The position numbers and the translations under genes were made by a program. The notes beneath the pieces were generated by a model that saw only the letters and a program-made list of their open reading frames with translations, had not been told where the DNA came from and made no database searches. Shown one piece after another: positions 1 through 9,613 of a stretch of DNA of 12,835 nt. How positions within the stretch are numbered: the first letter of the stretch is position 1; the number at the start of each line of letters is the position of its first letter. Source of the stretch: an uncultured Lachnospiraceae bacterium (GTDB taxonomy: Bacteria; Bacillota; Clostridia; Lachnospirales; Lachnospiraceae); the NCBI GenBank assembly GCA_948438565.1, contig CAOJLW010000038.1, forward strand, positions 1 to 12,835, in the 5' to 3' direction.

Positions 1-18
1 AAAAGAGGAGATGGAAAC

Positions 19-1215
19 ATGAATGTATTGGTCATTAATTGTGGCAGTTCTTCTTTAAAATATCAAGTCATTCATTCTGACAGCGAAGAAGTGCTCGCAA
101 AGGGGATTTGTGAACGAATCGGAATTGACGGCAGGTTGGTTTACCAGCCAAAGGATGGCGAAAAAGAAATTACCGAGGCGTCGATGCCTACGCATACGGA
201 AGCGGTTCGTATGGTCTTGGATGCGTTAGTAAACCCCAAGACAGGCGTGTTGGAAAGTTTAAATGCCATTGACGCGGTTGGGCATCGGCTGGTGCATGGC
301 GGTGAGAAATTTGCCAGCTCTACGCTTTTAAATGAACAGGTGATACAAGCGGTCGAAGAGTGCTCGGATCTGGCTCCGCTGCATAACCCGGCCAATTTGA
401 TTGGCGTACGCGCGTGCCAGGAAGTATTGCCAAACGTGCCTATGGTCGGCGTGTTTGATACGGCGTTTCATCAGACGATGCCGCAGGAGGCCTATTTGTA
501 TGGCATACCGTACAGCTATTATGAAACATATAAGGTCCGTAAATACGGGTTCCATGGAACCAGTCACAGCTATGTGTCCAAACGGGCGGCGGAGATTTTA
601 GGCAGGCCGTATGAACAGTTAAAGACGATTGTCTGTCATCTGGGCAATGGCGCCAGCGTCTGCGCTGTAAAAAATGGCCGTTCCGTCGATACCTCTATGG
701 GGTTGTCCCCATTGGAAGGGTTGATCATGGGGACGCGTTCGGGCGATATCGATCCTTCCGCCGTGGAATTTTTGGCCAAAAAAGAGGGTCTTACAATGGA
801 AGGCATTATGAATGTTTTAAATAAAGAATCCGGCGTCTATGGCCTTTCGGGTTTGTCCAGTGATTTCCGCGATCTGGATCAGGCGTCTACCGAAGGCAAT
901 GCGCGCGCAAAAATTGCCGTGGATGCATTCTGTTACCGGACTGCAAAATATATCGGCGCCTATGCCGCGGCAATGAATGGCGTCGATGCGATTTGCTTTA
1001 CTGCGGGCGTAGGCGAAAATGACGGAAAGGTTCGCGCTAAAGTGTGCAGTTATCTGGGGTATCTGGGCATTACGTTGGATGAGAAAGCCAATCAGGCGCG
1101 TGGAGAAGAAATCCGGCTGTCCACACCGGATTCCAGCGTGACGGTGTTATTGGTGCCGACCAATGAAGAGCTTGCTATCTGCCGGGAGACAGTTGCAATG
1201 ATACAACATAATTAA
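19..1215 (+). CDS. ackA: acetate kinase
   Basis: Acetate kinase, a cytoplasmic enzyme that interconverts acetyl phosphate + ADP and acetate + ATP. It is the ATP-yielding last step of acetate fermentation and normally works with phosphotransacetylase (Pta). The 398 residues are full length for the family. The ASKHA-fold signatures are in order: NCGSSSLKY (7-15), HRLVHGGEKF (from 89), FDTAF (146-150), KYGFHGTSH (175-183), CHLGNGAS, GTRSGDIDP (238-246) and a C-terminal GVGEN. Residues matching the known catalytic set are N7, R90, D147, H179, R240 and E383. The ATG is set by an AGAGGAG ribosome binding site at 4-10, 8 bases upstream. The window starts only 18 bases before the gene, so its promoter and any upstream pta cannot be seen. 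The next gene starts 19 bases after the stop. The identification is secure. Confidence 0.98.
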   Translation: MNVLVINCGSSSLKYQVIHSDSEEVLAKGICERIGIDGRLVYQPKDGEKEITEASMPTHTEAVRMVLDALVNPKTGVLESLNAIDAVGHRLVHGGEKFASSTLLNEQVIQAVEECSDLAPLHNPANLIGVRACQEVLPNVPMVGVFDTAFHQTMPQEAYLYGIPYSYYETYKVRKYGFHGTSHSYVSKRAAEILGRPYEQLKTIVCHLGNGASVCAVKNGRSVDTSMGLSPLEGLIMGTRSGDIDPSAVEFLAKKEGLTMEGIMNVLNKESGVYGLSGLSSDFRDLDQASTEGNARAKIAVDAFCYRTAKYIGAYAAAMNGVDAICFTAGVGENDGKVRAKVCSYLGYLGITLDEKANQARGEEIRLSTPDSSVTVLLVPTNEELAICRETVAMIQHN

Positions 1216-1234
1216 GAAGGGAGAAGGATACAGT

Positions 1235-1912
1235 ATGAAATATTCAATTGAAGGCGAACCATTGCCAGTGGTTATTTGTGAATTGGATTCCAATGAAAAG
1301 ATGATTACGGAAAAAGGGGCGATGTCCTGGATGTCCCCGAATATGAAGATGGAAACGGTAGGCGGCGGCGTCGGCAAGATGTTTGGCAGGATGTTTAGCG
1401 GAGAGAGTATGTTTGTCAATCACTATACCGCAATGGGCGGGCCGGGGATGATTGCATTTGCCTCCAGTTTTCCGGGCGCGATCCGTGCGTTTGAAATTGC
1501 TCCGGGACGCGAGATCATCTGTCAAAAGACCGCGTTTTTGGCTTCAACGGCCAATGTGGAGCTGTCTGTTTTCTTCCAGAAAAAAGTCGGCAGCGGCTTA
1601 TTTGGCGGAGAAGGATTTATTATGCAGAAATTATCCGGAGAGGGCGTGGCGTTTGTCGAATTTGACGGATATATTAAAGATTATGAGCTGGCCGCAGGCC
1701 AGTCGATCGTAGTGGATACCGGCTATCTGGCCGCTATGGACGCTACCTGTTCTTTGGAAATCCAAAAGGTTCCGGGCGTGAAAAATATGCTGTTCGGCGG
1801 TGAAGGCGTATTTAATACGGTGATTACCGGCCCCGGACGGGTATTGTTGCAGTCGATGCCGATTGGACAGATGGCAGGCACCTTGATCCCGTATTTGCCG
1901 TCAGGAAGGTAA
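1235..1912 (+). CDS. AIM24 / TIGR00266 family protein
   Basis: A 225-residue protein of the TIGR00266/AIM24 family, named after a yeast mitochondrial protein; bacterial members have no established biochemical role. The family features visible are an N-terminal SIEGEPLPVV strand, the segment KGAMSWMSPNMKMET followed by a Gly-rich stretch, and two related blocks: GLFGGEGF...SGEG in the middle and MLFGGEGVF...GPGRVLLQSMP near the end. These repeats fit the family's repetitive beta-sheet fold. There is no signal peptide or membrane helix, so it should be cytoplasmic. The ATG follows an AGAAGGA ribosome binding site with 6 bases between. It lies 19 bases after ackA and 4 bases before addB, which makes it an operon member. 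The context (acetate kinase before, DNA repair after) does not give a function. The family call is strong; the role is unknown. Confidence 0.9.
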   Translation: MKYSIEGEPLPVVICELDSNEKMITEKGAMSWMSPNMKMETVGGGVGKMFGRMFSGESMFVNHYTAMGGPGMIAFASSFPGAIRAFEIAPGREIICQKTAFLASTANVELSVFFQKKVGSGLFGGEGFIMQKLSGEGVAFVEFDGYIKDYELAAGQSIVVDTGYLAAMDATCSLEIQKVPGVKNMLFGGEGVFNTVITGPGRVLLQSMPIGQMAGTLIPYLPSGR

Positions 1913-1916
1913 TCTT

Positions 1917-4900
1917 ATGGCGTTACAGTATATTTTGGGCAATTCTGGCTGTGGAAAGACCCGCTATCTCCATGATACCATGCTAAAAATGGCAAAGGCA
2001 AATCCCAAAGGACATTTTTTAATGATAGCGCCGGAGCAGTTTACGATGCAGACGCAGAGGGCGTTGGTAGAGATGCATCCCGGCCACAGTATTATGAATA
2101 TCGATGTATTGAGCTTTAACCGGCTGGCATACCGTATTTTTGACGAGCTTGGGAGTTCTTGCCGTCAGGTTTTGGAGGAGACCGGCAAAAATCTGGTTTT
2201 GCGGCGTGTGGCGCAGGAGCAGGAAAAATCGTTGACCGTCCTCAAAAAAAATATGAAGAAGATGGGGTATATCGGCGAAGTCAAGTCCCTGTTGTCGGAG
2301 CTTGCACAATATAATGTAACGCCGTCACAATTATCTGAGGCGATTGAAAAACTTCCGGAAGGAAGTTTTTCTTATAAGCTTTCCGATATTTTCACCATGT
2401 ACCAGGGATTTTTGGATTTTTTGGAGGGCCGTTTTGTGACGGCGGAAGAGGTCTTGGAGCTTTTGGCCGACGTGGCGGAACAGTCCGAGATATTGCGTGG
2501 CAGCGTGATTGCCTTTGACGGCTTTACCGGCTTTACGCCCATTCAAAACCAATTGCTGCGAAAGCTTTTAAGCGTGGCTGGCGCCGTATATGTGACCGTG
2601 ACGATCGATATACGGGAAAATCCCTACCATTGCGCCGGCAGCCATGAATTGTTTGCGATGAGCAAAAAAATGATCCGGTCTTTACAGGAGATGGCGGATG
2701 ATCTGCATATCCCCGTGAAAGAGCCGGTATTTTTAAACCATACGGCGTGCAGCCGTTTTCATGCTTCAGAAACGCTGATGTTTTTGGAACAGAATTTATT
2801 CCGCAGTCAGGGCAGACGGTTTCGATTGCCGGATACCGATCGGGATATCCGGATCCACAGCTTAAAAAATCCCAGGGAGGAGCTGCATTTTGCGGCGCGT
2901 CAGATCGAACGGCTGGTGCGTACGGGCGGATACCGTTACCGGGACATTGCCATTGTCTGTGGGGATTTGCCGGCCTATGCCAACTATGCCGGAGAGGTGT
3001 TTCGGAAATACCGAATACCATTGTTTTTGGATCAAAAGACGACGATTGTATTCCATCCGTTTATTGAGTTCCTGCGAGCCGCGATTGAGGCGGCGCTCTA
3101 TGATTTTTCCAACGAAAGCATTTTTCGCTATCTTCGGAGCGGCCTGTCGCAGATACCTTCGCAGGAAACGGATGCGCTGGAAAACTACTGTATTGCGGCG
3201 GGCGTCCGCGGGTGGAAAAAGTGGAGCGGGGCGTTTTGTTATCTGCCGAAAGGGTATGATTCCAATTCTTTGTCGGATATCAATGCGATCCGTCAAAAGG
3301 TGGCGGAGCAGTTTGCGGATCTGTATGCGTCTTTACGGAAAACAGACATAACGGTACGACAGCAGACGCAAGCGCTTTACCGTTTTATCTGCGATCGGGA
3401 CGTTGAGCGTCAGTTAAGGGACAAAGAGCTGTATTATGAAGCGGTTGGCGATTTAAAAAACGCCAAAGAATATGCGCAGATTTACAGGATTGTGATGGAG
3501 CTGTTTGATAAACTGGCCGATCTTTTGGGGGACGAGGTGATGTCGCTTGAGGAATACGCCCGTATCTTAGACGCCGGATACGAAGCGGCTAAAGTGGGGG
3601 TTCTGCCGCCCGGGCATGACCGGGTGGTGTTTGGAGATATGGAACGGACCAGGCTGGACGATATCCGGGTATTATTTGTGGTCGGGGTCAATGACGGACT
3701 GATTCCAAAGGCAAGCATTTCAGACGGCATTCTGTTGCAGTCGGAACGGGAGCAGCTTGCCCAAATGCAGTTGGAGCTTGCGCCTACGGCCAGGGAAAAA
3801 GCCTTTATCCAGAAGTTTTATTTGTATTTAAATCTGACCAAGCCAAGCGAAAAGCTCTATCTGTCCTATGCGCGGGTAGACGGGAGCGGAAAGGCTCTGC
3901 GCAGCTCGTACCTAATCCATGCCATGGAAAAGCTCTTTGTAAACCTGACGGTATGCGAAGTGGAAAAAGAAGATTGGAAAGAACGGATTGTGACGCCCGA
4001 AAATGCCAGAGATCTGTTGATTGAAGGATTGGCGGAGGCCGCAGGCCGGACGCCAAAGGGATCAGAAGCGTCCGTATCCTATTGGGCGGCGCTCTGCCGC
4101 TGGTATTTGGGGCAGGAAGAATGGAAGCAGGAGGTTGGCCGGCTTTTACAAGCCGCCGATATAAAGCATCGGGATCTGCCGATTCCGGCGGCGGTGGCCA
4201 AAGCGCTCTATGGCACGGTTTTGGAAAACAGCGTTACAAGGCTGGAGCGGTTTGCGTCCTGCGCCTTTGCACACTTCCTTTCCTATGGCTTAAAGCTCAG
4301 AGAGCGGAGCGAAAGCGGTTTTTATGCGGTCGATATCGGAAATATCTTCCATGAGACGTTACAGTATTTTGCGGAAGGGATTCGGCAAAGGAATTACAGC
4401 TGGTTTACGGTAACCCAGGAAGAGAGCGAAGAGCTGCTGCAAGAAGCAATGGAACGGGCATTGGGGGAAAACCACAACCTTGCCCTGTATGAAAATGCGC
4501 GGAGCAGTTATGCGAAGGAGCGGATGTACCGGATTTTAAAACGTACGATCCATGCGTTATTGTACCAGGTCAGACAGGGGCGGTTTGTGCCTGACAGCTT
4601 TGAAGTGTCTTTTTCGTATGTGGAGGATTTAAAAGCGGTGAATTTTCAGCTGAGCGAAGAGGAGATGATGCGCTTAAGGGGCAGGATCGATCGGATTGAC
4701 ACGTGTCTGGATCAGGACAAGCTCTATGTGAAAATTATTGACTATAAATCGGGCAATACCAGCTTTCAATTTTTAAATGTCTATTATGGCTTACAGCTAC
4801 AGCTGGTCGTGTATATGAATGCGGCGTTGGAGCTGATGGAAAGGCGGTATCCGGAGTGTCAAGTGGCTCCGGCAGGAATTTTTTATTATCATGTCAACGA

Positions 4901-5357
4901 TCCCTTGGTGGAATCGGAGGACGACGTCAGTGAGGAAGCGATTTTGGATCGGATTTTTGGAGAATTAAAATTAAACGGCGTCGTCAATGCGGACAGGGAC
5001 GTACTGGCCAATTTGGATCTGTCCCTAAAAGACGCCGCCAGTGTGGATTCCAGTGTCATTCCGGCAGGGTTCAATAAAGACGGCAGCTTAAAAAAAGCTT
5101 CAAAAACCATGGAGGCGGAAGATTTTGCCGCGCTTTCCTCTTATGTCAATGAAACGATTCTGCGTTTGGGACAGCGGATGGTAAACGGAGATATTGCCGT
5201 TTCACCGTTTGCGCTTGCAGGCCGCAGCGGGTGTGATTATTGTGAATTTCGCGCCGTTTGCCAGTTTGACGCACGGGTGCCTGGTTTTGCGTACCGCCGC
5301 TTACAGGATTTGTCAAAAGAGGAGTTTTTGGCCAGGATCAAGGGGGTGGACGCCTAG
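1917..5357 (+). CDS. addB: AddAB helicase-nuclease subunit AddB
   Basis: AddB, the second subunit of the AddAB (RexAB) helicase-exonuclease. The complex resects double-strand breaks and prepares 3' single strands for RecA; in studied relatives AddB reads Chi and its nuclease cuts the 5' strand. At 1146 residues it is close to the Bacillus subtilis protein. Seen here: a Walker A motif GNSGCGKT (8-15); a degenerate UvrD-like helicase region in the middle with VVGVNDGLIP; and a C-terminal PD-(D/E)XK nuclease with GRIDRID followed by IIDYKSG (D942, K944). C782 plus C1106, C1109 and C1115 (CX2CX5C) match the four cysteines that hold the 4Fe-4S cluster. Translation starts 4 bases after the previous stop, with AGGAAGG overlapping that stop as ribosome binding site. 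The stop TAG abuts the addA ATG. All key residues look intact. Confidence 0.97.
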   Translation: MALQYILGNSGCGKTRYLHDTMLKMAKANPKGHFLMIAPEQFTMQTQRALVEMHPGHSIMNIDVLSFNRLAYRIFDELGSSCRQVLEETGKNLVLRRVAQEQEKSLTVLKKNMKKMGYIGEVKSLLSELAQYNVTPSQLSEAIEKLPEGSFSYKLSDIFTMYQGFLDFLEGRFVTAEEVLELLADVAEQSEILRGSVIAFDGFTGFTPIQNQLLRKLLSVAGAVYVTVTIDIRENPYHCAGSHELFAMSKKMIRSLQEMADDLHIPVKEPVFLNHTACSRFHASETLMFLEQNLFRSQGRRFRLPDTDRDIRIHSLKNPREELHFAARQIERLVRTGGYRYRDIAIVCGDLPAYANYAGEVFRKYRIPLFLDQKTTIVFHPFIEFLRAAIEAALYDFSNESIFRYLRSGLSQIPSQETDALENYCIAAGVRGWKKWSGAFCYLPKGYDSNSLSDINAIRQKVAEQFADLYASLRKTDITVRQQTQALYRFICDRDVERQLRDKELYYEAVGDLKNAKEYAQIYRIVMELFDKLADLLGDEVMSLEEYARILDAGYEAAKVGVLPPGHDRVVFGDMERTRLDDIRVLFVVGVNDGLIPKASISDGILLQSEREQLAQMQLELAPTAREKAFIQKFYLYLNLTKPSEKLYLSYARVDGSGKALRSSYLIHAMEKLFVNLTVCEVEKEDWKERIVTPENARDLLIEGLAEAAGRTPKGSEASVSYWAALCRWYLGQEEWKQEVGRLLQAADIKHRDLPIPAAVAKALYGTVLENSVTRLERFASCAFAHFLSYGLKLRERSESGFYAVDIGNIFHETLQYFAEGIRQRNYSWFTVTQEESEELLQEAMERALGENHNLALYENARSSYAKERMYRILKRTIHALLYQVRQGRFVPDSFEVSFSYVEDLKAVNFQLSEEEMMRLRGRIDRIDTCLDQDKLYVKIIDYKSGNTSFQFLNVYYGLQLQLVVYMNAALELMERRYPECQVAPAGIFYYHVNDPLVESEDDVSEEAILDRIFGELKLNGVVNADRDVLANLDLSLKDAASVDSSVIPAGFNKDGSLKKASKTMEAEDFAALSSYVNETILRLGQRMVNGDIAVSPFALAGRSGCDYCEFRAVCQFDARVPGFAYRRLQDLSKEEFLARIKGVDA

Positions 5358-8300
5358 ATGGGTATGAAGTGGACAAAAGAACAGATGCAGGTGATCGCTC
5401 TGCGGGATAAAAATCTGCTGGTGTCCGCCGCAGCGGGTTCCGGCAAGACTGCGGTTTTGGTCGAGCGTATTATAGGCAGGATTTTGGATCCGGCGCATCC
5501 GGTCGATATTGACCGGATGTTAATTGTTACGTTTACTTCTGCGGCTGCGGCGGAAATGCGCGCCCGTATCGGCAGCGCGATTGACGCCGCCTTAGAACGC
5601 GATCCGGCCAATGCCCATTTGCTGCAACAGTCGACGTTAATTCACCATGCGCAGATTACGACGATTCACAGCTTTTGCCTGTATTTAATCCGGAATTATT
5701 TTCATCAGGTAGATTTAGAGCCGAATTTTCGGATTGCGGAGGAAGGGGAGTGCAGCCTGCTGCAAGAGGATGTGATGGCCGATGTGCTCAATCGCAATTA
5801 TGAGAAAAAAAGCTCTGAATTTTTGCAATTTGTGGAATGCTTTGCGACCGGGAAAAAAGACGACGGCCTAAAGGATATGATTTTAAAGCTATATCATGTG
5901 GCAATGAGCAATCCCTGGCCAAAAGAATGGCTGGCAAATATGCTGGAACAGTATCAGTTTGACGATCTTACCGATTTGAGCCAAAAACCCTGGATGCGCG
6001 CGCTGACGGACTATCTGCATAAGATCTGCGCAAGCTTGGCTGAAATGGCGGAACAGAATCTACGACTGGCACAAAAGCCGGACGGCCCGTTGTATTTGGA
6101 AGAGACGGCAAAACGGGATCTGGCTGGGATGAGAGCTCTGTCAGGGGCGAGCGGTTATTCGGATTTGGCCGACGCATTGTCCGGATTTCGTTTTGAGCGG
6201 CTTTTGGGAAAGCGTGGGTATGACGGGGATCAAGAGGCGCTGGAACGCTTGAAAGCCTGTCGGGAAGAAATGAAAGGGGTGATTAAAAAGCTCAAAGAAG
6301 ATTTCTTTTTTTCCGATATGGAGGAAATGGCGAGGCGGCTTCGGGCGATGGCTCCCGTAGCGACGGAGCTGGTACGATTGACCGGGGAATTTATGGATGC
6401 CTACGATGCAAAAAAGCGTAAAGAAAATCTGCTGGATTTTGACGATTTGGAACATTTTGCATTAAAAATTTTGGTGGACGAAGAGATCAAGGAGCCGACG
6501 GAAGTGGCGATTAGCTGTAGAGCGCTGTTTGCCGAGGTGATGGTGGATGAGTATCAGGACAGCAATCTGGTGCAGGAGAGTTTGCTTGCGGCAGTTTCCG
6601 GAGAACCGGACGGACGCTACAATCGTTTTATGGTCGGTGACGTCAAGCAGAGTATTTATCGTTTCCGTCTGGCAAGGCCAGAGTTGTTTATGGAAAAATA
6701 CGATACGTATAAGACAGACGATCCGGCTTTTGCCAAGGTGGAGCTGCATAAAAATTTTAGAAGCCGCAGGGAGGTTTTGGAATTTATCAACGGAATTTTT
6801 TTCCGGATTATGAAAAAAGATCTTGGGAATGTAGCGTATGATGAGGCTTCGGCCCTTTATCCTGGCGCCGAATATCCGGAAAGCAATGATATGCAGCCGG
6901 AGCTGCTTTTGGCTGACAGTGACGATCCGCTGTTGGATGAAGCCGGACTTGGCGATCCGATCCGTCTGGAAGCCGAATTGGCCGCGGCCAGAATACGCCG
7001 GATGATCCGGGAACAGACGGTAACGGACGCAAAAACCGGCAGGCTGCGTCAAGCGAAGTATTCGGATATTGTGATTTTGCTGCGCAGCTTTGGCAGCTAT
7101 GCGGATACTTTTTTAGAGGTTTTAGAGCAAAAAGGCATTCCGGCGCACGCAGCGTCCAAAACGGGGTATTTTCAGGCGCAGGAAGTGCAGACTGTGTTAT
7201 GCTTGCTGCGGGTGTTGGATAACCCCAGGCAGGATATTCCGCTTGCTGCCGTGCTGCGTTCGCCGATTGGCGGCTTTTCGGATGAAGAATTAGCCGTTGT
7301 CAAGGCGGCGGGCGGGGAAGCGCCGTTTCATTGTTGTGTGCTGGAACCGCAGCAAGAGAAGCTTTCCCAGGAGATATTTGGAAAATTGCAGACTTTTTTA
7401 CAAACCTTATCCAATTTCCGGGGACTGGTGGCAGAGCTTCCCATCCATGATCTGCTCTGCCGGCTTTTGGAGGATACCGGCTATATGGCCTATGCAGCGG
7501 CTATGCCGGGCGGGGAGAGAAGGCAGGCCAATCTTTATATGCTATTGGAAAAAGCCGCCGCTTATGAAGAAAGCTGCTATCGGGGATTGTTTCATTTTAT
7601 ACGGTATATGGATAAACTTCAGAAATATGAAGTAGACTATGGAGAAGCGGACGTTGTCAATGAGAACGCCAACGCCGTGCGGTTGATGACGATCCATAAG
7701 AGTAAGGGTTTGGAATTTCCGATTGTCTTTTTATGCGGGATTACCAAACCGTTTAATCGAATGGATACGAGAGGGCGGATGGTCATTCATCCGGATTTGG
7801 GGATCGGTTTGGATTATATCGATCCAAACCGCCGGATTTTTGGGACGACGATCTATAAAAAAGCCGTTGCCAGACAGATGGCGTTAGAAGACCAGGGGGA
7901 AGAGCTGCGTGTGCTCTATGTCGCATTGACCCGCGCCAAGGAAAAACTGGTGATCACAGGCGCCGCAAAAGGGATGCGGAAAAAAATGGACGCCCCGCCC
8001 CGGCTGACTTTTTTACAGCGCGCCAGGGCAGGCTCATATTTCGACTGGATCTATCCGGCGGCAGTTTTGGCCGGAGAGGAAAAACGGATCCAAATTTGGG
8101 GGGCGAACGAGCTGGTTACGGAAGAGGTGGAAAACCAATGGCAGGAAACAGAAGGCCTGGGCAGGCTTTTGGATCAGATTTCATGTCCAAATCCAAAAGC
8201 GGATCAGTTTGTACAGGAGCAGTTATCCTATCAATATCCGGATTTGCCAGAAACCACCCGCAGGACAAAATATGCCGTTTCGGAATTAAAGCACAGATCT

Positions 8301-8927
8301 AGGGAAGCCGTATGGGAAGAGGGGGAGACGCAGGCCGATACGCTGCAAAAAGATTTTGTCCCGTATGTCCCGCAGTTTGCAGGAGGCGAAAATCAAAAAA
8401 GTCAGGGCGCTTTGCGCGGGATTGCCATGCACCGCGCCGCCGCGTGCCTTCCTGTGGAGCTGTTGGCCGGGAATCCTGATTTGCCGCAGATTCTGGATGA
8501 ACAGACCGAGATGCTTGTGAAACAGGGACGATTAAACGAAGAAATGAGCAAGCTGTTGCAGAAAAAAAAGCTGCTTTCTTTTTACCGTTGCGACCTTGCG
8601 CTGCGTATGAAGGCGGCGGCGAAACGGGGGGAGCTCTCCAGAGAGCAGCCCTTTGTGATGGGCAGGCCGGCAGACGAAGTAGAAGGGGACGGCAGCGACA
8701 CGATGGTTTTGATACAGGGGATTATCGACGCATTTTTTATAGAGGACGGGGAGATTGTGCTGTTAGACTATAAAACCGATGCGGTTCGCACCAAACGTGC
8801 GTTGATCGAACGCTATCAAAAGCAGCTGGACTGGTACCAGAAGGCCCTAGAGTCCAATTTAGGCAGACCGGTGAAGGAAAAGGTCATCTATTCCTTTGCT
8901 TTAGAAAAGGCGATTTGGCTGCCGTAG
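5358..8927 (+). CDS. addA: AddAB helicase-nuclease subunit AddA
   Basis: AddA, the ATP-driven 3'-5' UvrD/SF1 helicase and second nuclease of AddAB. The 1189 residues are normal for the family. Helicase motifs appear in order: AAAGSGKT (24-31), TFTSAAAAEMR, TTIHSFC, VDEYQDSN (396-403), GDVKQSIYRFR, LHKNFRSR (463-470), TIHKSKGLEF (778-787) and RVLYVALTRAKEKL (851-864). The C-terminal RecB-type nuclease carries H1025 in GIAMHRA, an Asp in GIIDAFF, and LLDYKTD (D1137, K1139). The ATG directly follows the addB TAG, with no spacer. Its ribosome binding site (GGGGGTGG around 5342-5349) lies inside addB, so translation is probably coupled, giving balanced subunits. A second ATG two codons later (5364) is a possible alternative start. 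No motif is damaged. Confidence 0.98.
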   Translation: MGMKWTKEQMQVIALRDKNLLVSAAAGSGKTAVLVERIIGRILDPAHPVDIDRMLIVTFTSAAAAEMRARIGSAIDAALERDPANAHLLQQSTLIHHAQITTIHSFCLYLIRNYFHQVDLEPNFRIAEEGECSLLQEDVMADVLNRNYEKKSSEFLQFVECFATGKKDDGLKDMILKLYHVAMSNPWPKEWLANMLEQYQFDDLTDLSQKPWMRALTDYLHKICASLAEMAEQNLRLAQKPDGPLYLEETAKRDLAGMRALSGASGYSDLADALSGFRFERLLGKRGYDGDQEALERLKACREEMKGVIKKLKEDFFFSDMEEMARRLRAMAPVATELVRLTGEFMDAYDAKKRKENLLDFDDLEHFALKILVDEEIKEPTEVAISCRALFAEVMVDEYQDSNLVQESLLAAVSGEPDGRYNRFMVGDVKQSIYRFRLARPELFMEKYDTYKTDDPAFAKVELHKNFRSRREVLEFINGIFFRIMKKDLGNVAYDEASALYPGAEYPESNDMQPELLLADSDDPLLDEAGLGDPIRLEAELAAARIRRMIREQTVTDAKTGRLRQAKYSDIVILLRSFGSYADTFLEVLEQKGIPAHAASKTGYFQAQEVQTVLCLLRVLDNPRQDIPLAAVLRSPIGGFSDEELAVVKAAGGEAPFHCCVLEPQQEKLSQEIFGKLQTFLQTLSNFRGLVAELPIHDLLCRLLEDTGYMAYAAAMPGGERRQANLYMLLEKAAAYEESCYRGLFHFIRYMDKLQKYEVDYGEADVVNENANAVRLMTIHKSKGLEFPIVFLCGITKPFNRMDTRGRMVIHPDLGIGLDYIDPNRRIFGTTIYKKAVARQMALEDQGEELRVLYVALTRAKEKLVITGAAKGMRKKMDAPPRLTFLQRARAGSYFDWIYPAAVLAGEEKRIQIWGANELVTEEVENQWQETEGLGRLLDQISCPNPKADQFVQEQLSYQYPDLPETTRRTKYAVSELKHRSREAVWEEGETQADTLQKDFVPYVPQFAGGENQKSQGALRGIAMHRAAACLPVELLAGNPDLPQILDEQTEMLVKQGRLNEEMSKLLQKKKLLSFYRCDLALRMKAAAKRGELSREQPFVMGRPADEVEGDGSDTMVLIQGIIDAFFIEDGEIVLLDYKTDAVRTKRALIERYQKQLDWYQKALESNLGRPVKEKVIYSFALEKAIWLP

Positions 8928-9002
8928 TCCGTTACGACGCCTTTGAGTTGGCGCAAATCTTTGGAAACGCAATTTTCTGACATACGTTTACTATGATTAG
9001 AT

Positions 9003-9008
9003 AAGGAG
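9003..9008 (+). promoter_or_regulatory. ribosome binding site that fixes the maf start
   Basis: AAGGAG, a near-perfect Shine-Dalgarno, ends 5 bases before the ATG at 9014. A GTG at 9008 in the same frame would add two residues, but its first base belongs to this site, so it cannot be served by it. The ATG is therefore preferred. Confidence 0.8.
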
Positions 9009-9013
9009 TGATT

Positions 9014-9613
9014 ATGATACACTATATACTCGCTTCCGCATCTCCGCGGAGAAAAGAATTATTGGAACAGGCGGGCCTGAACTTTGAAATTATTCCTGCC
9101 TGTGGAGAGGAACGCATACGCTATACAAAGCCGGAAGAGGTCGTGATGGATCTATCCAGGCAAAAAGCGGAAGAAATTGCCAATGCGCGTGTAAATCAGG
9201 AGGATCCGGAGGTGATTATCGGCGCGGATACCGTTGTGGCGTTTGCCGATCAGATTTTGGGCAAGCCCAAGGATCGGGAGGATGCTTATCGAATGCTTTC
9301 GATGCTGCAGGGAAACAGACATCAAGTATATACCGGCGTTACGCTTATCCTCCGTAGCAAGGAGCAGACGCGGGTTCACAGTTTTTATGAAGAAACGGAA
9401 GTGATTATGCAGTCCATGAGCCAGGAAGAGTTACAGTGGTATATCGGAACGAATGAACCGTTTGACAAAGCGGGCGGTTATGGGATTCAGGGCAAATGCG
9501 CCGTATTTATTCGGGGCATTCATGGCAGCTATGACAATGTCGTGGGTTTGCCGGTGGCAAGGATTTATCAGGAAATGCATAAGCTTGGCATTGCTTTTTG
9601 CCGCAATTCATAA
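9014..9613 (+). CDS. maf: Maf-family nucleoside triphosphate pyrophosphatase (YhdE-type, dTTP/UTP)
   Basis: Maf protein, 199 residues from the ATG used here. Maf enzymes hydrolyse non-canonical or surplus nucleoside triphosphates to monophosphate and pyrophosphate, keeping modified nucleotides out of DNA and RNA; in Bacillus overexpression also blocks septation. The signature motifs are the N-terminal ILASASPRRKELL, IIGADTVV, KPKD, and FDKAGGYGIQG near the C-terminus. The AGGYGIQG form, together with ERIRY near residue 40, resembles the YhdE branch (dTTP/UTP) rather than the YceF branch (7-methyl-GTP); this substrate call is inference. It is preceded by 86 non-coding bases after addA, in which I find no convincing promoter or terminator, so it may be a continuation of the addBA transcript. 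The family assignment is secure. Confidence 0.95.
   Translation: MIHYILASASPRRKELLEQAGLNFEIIPACGEERIRYTKPEEVVMDLSRQKAEEIANARVNQEDPEVIIGADTVVAFADQILGKPKDREDAYRMLSMLQGNRHQVYTGVTLILRSKEQTRVHSFYEETEVIMQSMSQEELQWYIGTNEPFDKAGGYGIQGKCAVFIRGIHGSYDNVVGLPVARIYQEMHKLGIAFCRNS

Noticed and set aside
2533..3021. Long open frame on the minus strand (162 codons)
   Set aside because: It is fully antisense to addB, its translation has a shadow-frame look rich in Pro, Ser, His and Arg, and no start signal is present.
6462..7052. Long open frame on the minus strand (196 codons)
   Set aside because: It lies entirely inside addA, opposite conserved helicase motifs, has no ribosome binding site and its translation resembles no protein I know. 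It is a shadow of codon bias in addA.
8928..9002. Possible promoter (TATGAT at 8992-8997) or terminator between addA and maf
   Set aside because: No acceptable -35 lies 16 to 18 bases upstream, and a start there would remove most of the leader. The only hairpin (CGCC/GGCG) is 4 pairs with no T-run after it.
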